From Platerodrilus igneus (Eukaryota > Arthropoda > Insecta > Coleoptera > Lycidae), in NCBI GenBank assembly GCA_036346225.1, contig JARFIW010000453.1, positions 5,146,001 through 5,210,000 of the forward strand: a DNA stretch of 64,000 bases. Reading direction: 5' to 3'. The stretch's first letter is position 1. Every line of letters begins with the position of its first letter. Made by a program: the position numbers and the translations under genes. The notes beneath the pieces were generated by a model. The model ran no database searches, was not told where the DNA came from, and worked only from the letters and a program-made list of their open reading frames with translations. This document shows positions 1 to 9,903 of this stretch, one piece after another.

Positions 1-1390
1 CTCGACAGTCTCCACATAAATATATAATCGCCTTACTCATAGATTTCTATTCTGCATTTGATCTCCTTGGGTGGCCAAACCTTCTAAATCAAGTTGAAGT
101 AGTCAACTTTCCTTCTAACCTAATTCTGATTATTAAATCGTTCGTTTCTTTTCTTACAGTAATCCTATCCTCGGATTACCACTTTATATCCAAATTTTTA
201 ACCCAACGCTCTCCACAAGGCTCGCGCCTGTTCCCACCCTCTTAAATACATTCACCTTTGCATATACCGACGATGTCGCCTTTCTTATTCATGACGACTC
301 CCGAGCTTCTTTAGAAAACACCGTTTCTCTCGTCACGAACTCCGTTGAATACTGGTCTTCCTTAAATAAGCAACAACTGTCTTCCCTCCAAATTCAAAAT
401 CATCCTACTCGAAGACTATTTACACCTACGACGCAGCCCGAAAACCCACATCCTGAATTCCTCATTATCTTTTCACTTACAGAGTCCTACCTTAGCGTGC
501 ACATATACTCAAATTAAAAACATATACCCCTTGACAAATTCCGCTCTAAAAAATAATTCTCAACATTCTGCACCATGCTCTTCCCCAATCAGTTCAACTC
601 GACAAACCCACGCGCAGACTAATTCTCAACCAGACCATCATTCTTATTATCCGATACGCTGTAGACTCCTGGCTTCATCTAACTCCTCTATCGTACAGGC
701 CCTTCTTGAACCCAATTTTAAGACCTATATCTCTATACACCTCAATAGCATTTAGAACCACCTCCACCGCGACTTTGCATACCTTGCTCCAAATCTTACC
801 GACTGAAATCCATCTCCACTCCCTCATTCAAATACGTAACCTTAAGCGCAACCTTCCAATACTCCAACATGACAGGACATTACACTACGACGAGTACCAT
901 GTCCTCCCTAAGTCTGTAATTAAATCCCACATCCACAATCATTTCCTTTACTCTTGGCAAGAGCTCTTGTCCTTGTCCAATACCGGCAGACACACCTATG
1001 ACATATTCCAACACATTACGCAATCCCCCTCCCGCATCCCTTTCTCCAGTAGGCCTACAATCCAATTTGTGACCTAACTGTAACCTAACTCCTTTACTTT
1101 TTTGTCTCTGCGACGCTCAATCTCATCCGGAAACTTCCACTCACCTAATCTATCAATGTCCGCTCTTAACCTCTTTGTAAAACAAGTTCAAAACCGCTAT
1201 CCATCTTAAACCATGTCTCCTTTTTCTGAACCTAAACTTTTTAGTAACTCGTTACTCGGTACAATTTAACCTTTTCATTAGCGAAGTCCTTCTTACTGAA
1301 CCTCCTATCCAAAACCCGCGGCACTGATTCCTAACTTTTCCTACTTCACTAATTCTCTTTTCTTACCTTGGCTATAAACAATATGCTTCA
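1..1390 (+). pseudogene. R1/LOA-like LINE reverse transcriptase and C-terminal fragment
   Basis: This is the decayed 3' half of a non-LTR retrotransposon ORF2, which would reverse-transcribe its own RNA at a nicked target. Seen across shifting frames: an RT motif reading IDFYSAFDLLGWP from about 41, a PQGSR-type block near 210-225, and the catalytic box as YTDDVAFLIHDD at about 263-298 (Y-A/T-D-D). Further on comes a WQELLSLSNTGRHTYDIF stretch at about 943-1005, then a Cys/His segment LCLCD...ETSTHLIYQCP at about 1103-1163 typical of the C-terminus. Frames break repeatedly, so no product is expected. The start lies outside the window. The FD-x-x-G-W-P and GRHTY features favour R1/LOA-type clades. 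The family call is from motif memory, not a search. Confidence 0.8.
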
Positions 1391-2839
1391 CTCCATCCAG
1401 CCATAAGCTGACAACGTAAAGGTATAAAGCCCCAACCTAGGAACATTAATTTCATTTTATTTATTTTGAGGATTTATGTTTTTTTGTAAATATGAATATA
1501 TACCTTTAGCATATACGACTAGGGTGGGTCGCAGGTCTAGGCATAGTCAAGAAACAATATACGGATAAAAAAAGTATTAGATCACAAGAGCTAAGAATTT
1601 TTTTAACTATTGAAGCTCAAGAGTTAGATTTACGTTTGATTCATTATGTGATTTTTACTCTGGTTCTAGCTCGCTTGTGCAGTTTATTTTGGTGTTTCTA
1701 CGCCGAAAAATATTTTCTTTGTTTTAAAGTTATCAAACAAAGGCGAGATTTTAGAATACTACACGTATAAGTGCGTTACAATTCGAAGTAGTACTCGTGC
1801 AATCGCAGTACCTCCATTAGTTTTTCAAACCATATTTAATATTGCTATTTAATGGTTTGCATAACATATGACTGGTTTAATCCTTGTAAAAATTGAGAGG
1901 CGCTTTCACTTAACTTGACATCGATAGTAAACCAAGAATTTTAGTAGAAACAAATTACTATTTAATTGTTGTTGTTGCAAATTTTAGTACATCATTATAA
2001 AATGTGTAGTTGTTTGGGTGTTGCACGTTTATATGTGTTATGATGAATATATTCTTAACGCCTTCATTGCTTTTTTAATTAAGAAAACAGGTCATTACCA
2101 CACTTTTTGCAAAAATTATTAATGGTACTTACAAAAATGCTAACTGAAAGCTGTTGACAGTATATTGGAAACGATAATATAACTTGTAATATCCTTACCT
2201 AAAAACCATGCTTCCAGCATTCAACCATTTGGTGCTTTTCGTCCATCACGAGCATTTAACAGTTTTTCCTAACCGCTGAGATAATCTAGAATATTAGGCT
2301 CTGGGTCTTGAAGGTTTTCCTTCCAATAACCACTACAATTGTTACATGTAATACGCTTTCATAGTTTCTGGTAATCCAAGTTCCTAAGTAACAAAACATA
2401 TTTACTTCGTCTAATATTTCGAATCTTCGACCATAACCTTACTATTACTATTCGGAACCCTATATTCTATTACATTTGTTTTAGTTGTGTTTGTTCTCTA
2501 CCACAGCATCAATCTAAAATGTCTTTCATTTTATGTAGTCCTGTTTTCATCTTCTTTATTTGTATTTTCAATACAGTTCTGGTCCGCATACTTCAGCATT
2601 TCAATTTTCTCTTCTTGCATTATTATCTATCTCTTCTACTGTTTTTTTTTTATTTATTGCATTTCCTATAAACGCTTTAAATGCGATTGGCGATAAGGTA
2701 CGTTCCTCTTTAAACTTCTATCGATTTTGATGCACTTCTACTGCCTTCAGAATATCCCTAGTGGTACCACCTTTTTTAATATTCTCCTGCTTCCAATAGA
2801 AGAAAGACATCAACACTTACTTACACCAACTAGACCGTA
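1391..2839. other. AT-rich spacer, nothing recognised
   Basis: No coding pattern or repeat could be recognised. Short open frames (for example 2487-2696) are hydrophobic T-rich translations with no family resemblance. The stretch separates two fragments of similar R1/LOA-like LINEs and may contain their untranslated regions. Confidence 0.4.
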
Positions 2840-3600
2840 TACTGACTGAAAGTGGCAACCAACCTTCTTAGCTTTTGACGCTTACGCTAAATCAACTTTA
2901 TGGTTTAAAGACGACACCGACGAAAACGGAACTCTACTAGAAGATTTCATTCACCACTATCACCTCCACAACCAGAACCCCCTCCCTTATCCCCAACTGT
3001 GAATCTTTGCACCACCATTCCAATATAGATCTCACATTTACCAGCCTCCTTGCCGCCAACTTACTCTCTTCCTGGAATGCCTTCCACATCCACCAAGCTA
3101 GCGACCATGATCCTATTACTTCCGAAATCCTCTCCAACCTCTCACCTATAACTCACCACAAAATCACAGCTTATAACACATGTAAATCAGACTGGACCCT
3201 ATGCTTAGACTTCTTGGCAAGAGTGATCCGCTTTCCCCTTCATCACCCACGCAGACTCCAACACCCATTCTCTAACCAAATCCATCATCCATAACATTCA
3301 GACTGCAGTTATTGACACCATCCAACGTAAAAACTACATCCCAGGAGCTTCGCGGTGGTGGGCACCTGAACACACCACTGCACGACGTACACTCACATCA
3401 ACCCAACACAGGCTACAAAGAGCAAGAGGAACTAACACAAACATGATCTTAATCAATAATGTCTCATTAACTTTAACGGCTGTCAGAAGATGGTACAAAG
3501 ACCTTATTGCAATCTCTAAAAAACAGCACTACTACAAGCTTAACCACCAACAGCATACGGACCACCTATAGTAAACTAATAAAATCCTAATCAAGCTTAT
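2840..3600 (+). pseudogene. R1/LOA-like LINE endonuclease (APE) fragment
   Basis: This is the C-terminal part of an apurinic-type endonuclease plus the linker to the RT. From about 2876 one frame reads DAYAKSTLWFKDDTDENG, matching the D-x-N-A-K-S-x-x-W signature of R1/LOA/jockey endonucleases (Asn is Tyr here). After a frameshift, HHSNIDLTFTS at about 3010-3042 and SDHDPITSEIL at about 3100-3132 match the S-N-I-D-L-T and S-D-H-x-P-I boxes that supply catalytic and metal-binding residues. The linker then shows RWWAPEH (about 3352-3372) and a K/R-rich segment up to 3570. Frameshifts and stops make it inactive. It lies downstream of an RT fragment on the same strand, so two separate insertions (or a rearrangement) are needed to explain the order. 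Confidence 0.8.
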
Positions 3601-4263
3601 ATTCTAATCACCCCATCACATTCAATCCTGACAAGCTTTGAAAACACAATGTAAAATTTTATTCCTGCATGAAAAATGCTATTAATTGAGGTATCACAAG
3701 GAGTACATAGCTATTTAAAATTTTTAAGTAGGGGATGCTAGCGCCTAGGGGTTGAAGGGTGGGGGGTTAAAAATTACATAATTAAATGACAATTTAAAAA
3801 TATAAATCGACGTGTCAGAGCTTTTTACTCAGAAATTTTCAATAATCATTTAATCGAATATATCCGTTACTTTTGGGAAGCACTGTATAACCCAAACTTT
3901 ATCGTATAATTTAATCATAGGGTAAAATAAAATTCTAGAATAAAAGAACTACAACAGAATATCAGTGAGTCTTCACCACCATGTATATATAACAAGCTGC
4001 GCCAGGAGAAATGTTTTTAAAAAGCATTTATGTAATTTGCTCTTTTGAAATTTTTTTCAGAAAATGTTGTTAAAGAATAATTGTGTATTCATTTCTAAAA
4101 CACAAAGAAGGTGAAACAATGCTAATTATGACCTTTTATCAATTTTTCAAACTTAAAAAACGGTTGTTAGATAGAGGACTTGTATTATCACCAAATGTGG
4201 TTTGATGAATAAAAACCAGACTTCAAATAGTGAAAGAACACGGAATAAAGTGCATTGCCTAGT
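3601..4263. other. Spacer, nothing recognised
   Basis: AT-rich sequence with no coding or repeat structure that I could identify. Confidence 0.4.
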
Positions 4264-4650
4264 TTAGAAGTATTTCGAATTTAGAAAGACAAATACAATT
4301 AAAATGCATTTGCACTTATCCCTTTCCATCACTTCTAAAATTATACTCTCCTGTAGTTGGGAGTGATCAATATTACTGGGCGCTGCTTGCAGGGGGATAT
4401 TTTGATGTAAATCGCGAGAGCCTCCACTTGAGTGGAACGTTTTTCCACGTTCTGGATTAGAGAGGGTATCTGGAGTATGCAAGTTTCACAATCCGAACAA
4501 TAGAATTTTAGTGTACGCTTTTTTCAGGGCCAAACATCTCACCTCTGATGCTGAAAGATCTGCACATTCATGGCAGAATTGCTTTTTGCAACCATCACAG
4601 GGATGACATAATTGTTCATAAAATTTTTTAATACATTTAAAGCACTGACT
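4264..4650 (-). pseudogene. LINE ORF1-like N-terminal zinc-finger fragment
   Basis: Reading the minus strand from an ATG near 4650 gives a Cys/His-rich start: MSQCFKCIKKF, then CHPCDGCKKQFCHECADLSA, then EVRCLALKK. This cysteine spacing (C-x2-C, C-x2-C-x2-C, C-x2-C, C) resembles the PHD-like finger at the N-terminus of many insect LINE ORF1 proteins. A frameshift near 4510 separates it from the next frame, which ends in an E-x-x-E-R-D-K-C-K-C-x-L-I-V-F segment similar to the E-R-x-R-R-x-N-x-x-x-F-G motif of ORF1 proteins. ORF1 proteins bind element RNA. The remainder is absent. A host PHD protein is less likely, because no other exon-like pieces are nearby. Confidence 0.55.
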
Positions 4651-5159
4651 CATATTGATTTTTATATTATATTATTAAAAAGGATATTTATTATATGGTT
4701 ACAGTTTGTAAAGAATTGTTAAAAACCAGAAACTTGTTATTGATATTTCTCTTCACACTTTATATTAAATGCTGTTAAATAATTATACAATGTTTAAGTA
4801 TGAAACATGATGAAAATATGTGCAAGCACAATTATTAAACCAGATGTAGATGTTGGTTAATTTGATTAACAAAATACCAGAATGATAATCTATTCTTTTA
4901 GTAATTTGAACAACAAAAAGCAATTACTTGATGATTCATACACAATTGAAGCACATAAATTGAATAGTAATATTTAGTATGCTTAAGTACCTTATCTGGT
5001 AGAATTTTAATTTTATATTCCCAGTTTTACTAATAACTAACAAGTTTAATTGAAGAGCACTTGATAACACTACATTCACTATACACCACACATATCAAGC
5101 TATGCATATGCGAGCTATGTACGATAAAACAGATCGTTTAGTGGCCGGGGGTTGAAAAG
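4651..5159. other. Spacer, nothing recognised
   Basis: Very AT-rich. It may include the 5' untranslated part of the ORF1-like fragment on the minus strand. No motif supports anything more. Confidence 0.35.
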
Positions 5160-6080
5160 CACTTGTGTAATAAGTGAATGCGTCTTCAGGGGGGCTCCAA
5201 ACTAATCCGAGAATTTTTATTTCAGAAACTTCATCGGAAAATTGCACAAAGGGTTCCAAATCAGAAGTAGTAAAGGGTGCGAGTAATTCTTGAGAATTAC
5301 TAGACTATTTCCACTCAATAATTCGCTCAATTCAAGCTGTAGTGTTATAGCTTCCTCGTAGCAGCTTGCGCCTGCAACGACGTCATCGATATACGTATGA
5401 TGCATCAGCGCTTTGGAAGCTAGAGTATCCTGTGAACCTTCATCAAACACGAGTTGATGCAAAACTCGCTGCGCTAAATAAGCAGAAGGAGCAAGACCAT
5501 ACATTAATGTTTTCAACTCGTATTCGTTGACCGGCTGAGACGGAGACGGACGCCAAAATATGTGCTGAAATTGGCGATCTGCGGGATTTAACAGAATCAT
5601 CCTATACATCATTTTTAAATCACCGCAAAGAGCGATTTCATGACTCCGGAAAGAGAAAATGATTACAGGAAGTCCTCTTTGTAATTTAGGACCAACTAAC
5701 AATTGTTGGTTGAGAGTATTTCCGTTTTTGTCGAGAGCAGAACCTTTGAAAACAACTCTCAATCTAGTTGTACTGCTAGCAGTTTTGTAGACAGGATGAT
5801 GAGGTAAAATATAATTTGAGGTAGTCCGAGCAACTTGCATATGATCCAGCTGCTCGTATTCTGCTAAGAATGCATTATATGAATCGTAATTATTTGAAGA
5901 ACGAAGCAGGCGCTTTTCTAAATTTAAATAAATTTTAAGTACTGTGTGATGGTTATCAGATAATGTTACAGCTTGAGATTTAAATGGCAACGAAACTTCA
6001 TAACGTGTTATATGCCAAAATTTGGCAATGTACATTCTTAGATTTAGCCTTAATTTGTAAATAAATTCCCGCATTTTTTA
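5160..6080 (-). pseudogene. BEL/Pao LTR retrotransposon reverse transcriptase fragment
   Basis: A 285-codon open frame (5217-6074, minus) covers the core RT domain of a BEL/Pao polyprotein, which copies element RNA to DNA. Motifs in order: the LRVVFKGSA block (residues about 105-113) corresponding to R-x-V-F-D-x-S; LLVGPKLQRGLP; DLKMMYRMILLNPAD; FWRPS; YELKTLMYGLAPSAYLAQRVL; and the catalytic TYIDDVVAGA (YIDD at 5382-5393). The usual L-x-K-W-x-S-N segment is degenerate (LKNYSHP). Protease, RNase H and integrase parts are missing. The first Met is not a natural start: the frame is cut near 6074, where the Penelope-like element begins. The family call is strong; the copy is truncated and inactive. 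Confidence 0.92.
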
Positions 6081-6229
6081 AAATTAAAAAATGTCAATTT
6101 CCGTCATCCTCGAGTCGCGCCTGCGCAGAGTGAATGGCGGGGTGCGGGCGGCGGGTGGGTGGGTTTGTGTGTGTGTGTATGATTGTAAGATGTTATGTGT
6201 AATTTAGTTATTTGTTATTGGTTTATTTA

Positions 6230-7077
6230 GGTTTAAAAGGTAAGTATATATAGAGCTCAGGTTTCCAATGTCTGTTTTTTTGTTGAGTGTATTGGAATTT
6301 TGATAAATGTAACACATTTCAAGAAATTCGCGTTTAGATTTTTTGTTTTCAATATGTAGGACTTTTGGATTGTTGAAATCTATAGTGTGGTCAGAGCAGT
6401 TGTATTTGGTTTTATGCGTATATTACTTTGTGTTGTGTGATTCGTTGTTTGAGGCTTTGCAAACTTTGTCCAATGTAAATACCAAGGCAATTTGAACAAT
6501 TTAATTGGTATATAGTGTTTCTTTGTTCTGAAGATGTGGTTTTGTCTTTAGTTTTTGAAAAAAGGTTATTTATTGTTAAATTTGTTTTTTTTGCAAGCTT
6601 ATGTTAAAATTTTTAAAAATATGCTCTATTTTTGGAGTTAATTTGTCGAAATATTGAAATACTTTGTATTGGGTTGTTTGATTAGGTATGGTGTGAGTAG
6701 AAGTGCTGTGAATTATTTTGGTTGCATGGTTGTATATTAGTCTTTTTATTAAAGGAGGAGGATAACTATTGTCTTTTAGTATATTATAAAGTTTAGTTAA
6801 GTTTTTTTTGGTATAGAGATGGATGACTAATGTTTTTTATTCTGTTTTTTAGTCCTAAAATAAAATTTATTTTCATATTTAATGGATGGTACGAGTAGTA
6901 ATTTAGGTATCTACTTGTAGTGGTAGGTTTCTGATACCAGTCTAGAATAATTTTGTTGCCTCTATTTCTTATTAATAAAGTATCTAAAAAAGGAACTGAA
7001 TAATTTTGTTCGTTTTCAATTGTAAATTGAATTTTATTGTTGTATCTATTAAGTGTTTCTAAAATTGAGTTAATTTT
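6230..7077 (-). pseudogene. Penelope-like RT thumb and GIY-YIG endonuclease
   Basis: Downstream of the insertion, the minus strand continues with INSILETLNRYNNKIQFT, then VPFLDTLLIRNRG, WYQKPTTTSRYLNYYSYHP and MKINFILGLKNRI, the standard order of the Penelope thumb (x-x-F-L-D, Y-x-K-P-T-x-T, S-x-H-P). After a frame break near 6790, the GIY-YIG nuclease appears: YQLNCSNCLGIYIGQSLQ at about 6447-6500 (GIYIGQS at 6463-6483), a CCHH-like C-x2-C just before it, and further on KSKREFLEMCYIYQNSNTLN near 6300-6360. This domain cuts target DNA. The presence of GIY-YIG places it with the endonuclease-bearing Penelope group. Frameshifts make it inactive. Confidence 0.87.
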
Positions 7078-7700
7078 TGTTACAACCCCGGCGTCCGCAT
7101 TCAGAGCCACTTCTGCAGTTGTCAACACTGATATTATCCACGTTCACATTATTGCACAACAAAGATATTACGCCATAACTACGTGTCAAATTGTATCACA
7201 TGCCAAATATGTTTACAATGACACAAGTTGCACCTTAAAAAAAGATAAAAAGTACTCACTTAAAAATGTGGAACGCTTCACGATTTTGCGGTCATCCTTG
7301 CGCAGAGGCCATGTTGATTTTAGGGTATCTCGTTTGTTTGGGCGTGGGTTGCGTTATGCCATCGTTGAAACCAGATTTAGCATCTTCCTTCTTCTTTGTA
7401 TGTAGGTAGGACGAAGGAACAACCAGGTAAGGAACGATAAAGCAAGATAAAGAGGAAACCTACATTCTGAAAGAGAAAAGACAAAAGAACGACACAGGTG
7501 AACGTCACCGATTGACGTCTCGTTGGCTAATAATGTCGTGTCACACACCGCGCACTTGCGCCATTACTCCGCGTCTGCGCATTTCTTTTGCGCAAACGCA
7601 TCTGTCCGAAATGAGGGAAATGCGCAAGTCTATTTTAAAAATAATGGCGGGAATTCACTTATAAATTTAAAAGTGTACATGTCAAATTTGGAATGTAACA
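7078..7700. mobile_element. 623-bp non-autonomous element inserted in the Penelope-like ORF
   Basis: The insert begins TGTTACAACCCCG and ends GGAATGTAACA, giving a 7-bp terminal inverted repeat TGTTACA/TGTAACA. It is flanked by TTTT on both sides (7074-7077 and 7701-7704), a 4-bp target duplication. Taking out the insert with one TTTT makes the Penelope reading frame continuous across the junction, which is strong evidence for exact boundaries. The interior is less AT-rich than its surroundings and carries several TGCGCA/TTGCGC words (near 7298, 7553, 7575, 7586 and 7622). No transposase is encoded. Superfamily is not assigned. Confidence 0.82.
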
Positions 7701-8170
7701 TTTTATCGAATGGTACAGCTGTTATTACATCGTCCATAAATTTTTTTAAAAAAGGTAACTTAAAAGATAATTTGGGAATTATTTCTTCCATTAAGTCATT
7801 CATAATAATTTGAGCGATTATGGGACTTAGATTGGATCCCATGGGACAACCATCTGTTTGTAAGTAGTAATCATTGCGGAAACAGAAGTGGCTACTGTCA
7901 AAAAGAAATTCCATTATTTTTATGAATTGTTGTTTAGGTATTTTGCAGTTGTTTTTGATTCTGTTCCATAGTTTATTAATGTTGTCTAAAGCTAGATATT
8001 TTGGAATATTTGTAAATAGTGATATTGAGTCTAAACTTATTAATACATGATTAGGAGCTAATTGAAAATTATTAATAAAAAGTGCGAATTCAAAGGAGTC
8101 TTTAACATTATAAATATTTGTTTTAACAGATTTTTTTAAAATTAAATTAAATTCACACACACACACACAA
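7701..8170 (-). pseudogene. Penelope-like RT, palm part
   Basis: The minus-strand frame contains hallmarks of the Penelope RT: SVKTNIYNVKDSFEF, LISLDSISLFTNIP (the S-L-F-T-N-I-P box), CFRNDYYLQTDGCPMGSNLS with G-x-P-M-G-S-x-L-S-P at about 7812-7853, and the catalytic FMDDVITAVPFDK (D-D at about 7730). In Penelope elements this enzyme primes on a nicked target with the help of the linked GIY-YIG nuclease. The frame is open through the whole block, so decay is modest. It stops making sense at 7700, where the inserted element begins; residues predicted past that point (7630-7700) belong to the insert. Confidence 0.9.
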
Positions 8171-8172
8171 AC
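8152..8172. repeat. CA microsatellite
   Basis: A short (CA)n tract lies at the 5' truncation point of the Penelope-like element. Confidence 0.9.
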
Positions 8173-9903
8173 TTATAAACACAACTAAGTAAATTAAACT
8201 AAACATGTACATACATGTTTACTAAAAATTATATGCACAAGATCATTTTCAATAAACCATCAAAAATCAACATACAAACAACTGCTTTACAAAAATTAAA
8301 AACCAAGACAGTATACATCATCAAAATAATATTACTATTTAAAATTCTAAAACACATTTTATACATTTTTTAAATATTTTATATTTATATTTAATAATAC
8401 TACACACCAACATCATCCTATTTACTATTATTAATCATCCAATTGATTGTTATCTCACTTTAGTAAGTATTAAATACCATTTCTATAATTTTTAGCTATT
8501 AGTCAATTCCTGTTCACATAATTAATTCAATGTATTTATTTGTAGTACTTTTGTTAATGGAAAACTTCTTCAGAAACTTTTAGTAGTACGAAAAATGAAC
8601 GTAAACAACTTTCTAATCAGTGAGAAATTTTGAATTTAGATGGATGGTGTCTGAATAGGCATTCCAACGAAGGCAATTGTACACAACTACATATCTATTT
8701 TTGACATCAAGGAAAGTTTTCCTGATAATCTATTCAATATAGAACGCTGTTTGTTCGGTTACAACAGTAAAACTTATTTTAATACACTTATTGAAAGGAG
8801 CTTTCGTACTACCGTTGTATCAATCTTTTATCACCATACTATACTTTTTAATTATCTACGTGACATGAATTTGTCATGCTAGGTTTGCTTTGCATTATTA
8901 TTCAATGTTCAGTAATATTATTGTAATACTATTAGCCAATAATCTTAACAATACACAATTTAAATATAATCTTAAAGAGTATAACAAACAGTGAACAAAG
9001 CAATGTCATAGGAAGTGGTTTCTGATTATCGTATCAAGATTGTGTTTTACTGCGAACTGTGTTATTGACATGAATGTTGTTTCTAAATATATAAAGCAAC
9101 CCACAATATTTTTTTATTATAGAGATCGCATTCTACGAAGTAAAAGCTGACATTTTGTACTGTATCCTCTTCGCGATGATATGGAATGAAGAGATTAAAG
9201 GTTGTGCAGATAATCTATTCTTACTTGAGCAGATTTACTTTTATTATAGTAGAAAGTGAAAGACATTATTGAAAGGTCGTCTGTGCCATAATTTAATTAT
9301 ACCACTAATGATTTTGTATTGTATGAACAATTGATAAACCCAATTATTTTACTTTCAATTTATATAATTGAATGCAATTATAATAATGCAAGGAAATGTA
9401 AGAAATTTGTACTGCTTGGTTTGCATCTTGTGTGGGTATATAAAGAAGTGTTATTTCATTTGCAATTAAATTCGTCAGTATAATTATTCAGGAATCACAC
9501 TGTATATTACTTTAATGCATTTTATAATTGTGATATATATTTTTCCATTTACATCACCTTTATATAAATTATAACATATTATTTCCTAGTATTTAATATT
9601 GTGACGTCAAGAATTTAAAAGGAAGTTTCAGGTTATTTTTCTAAAAAAATGTATTTGCGTTCTCGGTTTTAAAATCCGCCGCGGTCTGTGTGCAAACAGC
9701 TCTTAATATTGAATACATTCAGTTTGTTTGGTTTTCCTTGTGATTTCGTAATAGTCTTGCTGTAAAACCCTTCAACGTTCCTTAACAGACAACAAAGGTT
9801 TCCACGATGATGCTATATAAACAGAGTGAACGAGAGGATGGTTATCCAAAGGAGTAAACGTGATTTTATAACAGAAAAGCTCGTTTTCATAAGGTCGACC
9901 GAC
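8173..9903. other. AT-rich spacer, nothing recognised
   Basis: About 1.7 kb of AT-rich sequence with no credible frame, hairpin or repeat that I could recognise. Confidence 0.4.

Larger units (their letters stand above)
6085..8170 (-). mobile_element. Penelope-like element (RT + GIY-YIG), interrupted
   Basis: A single minus-strand Penelope-like retroelement can be followed from about 8170 down to about 6100: RT fingers/palm (7701-8170), a 623-bp foreign insertion (7078-7700), RT thumb (6790-7077) and a GIY-YIG endonuclease (about 6230-6560). The 5' limit coincides with a CA microsatellite (8152-8172) and the 3' side ends near a GT-rich and GC-rich patch (6115-6180). The N-terminal part of the ORF is missing upstream of 8170, so this is a 5'-truncated copy, which is common for the group. 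It abuts the BEL/Pao fragment at about 6080. Confidence 0.88.
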
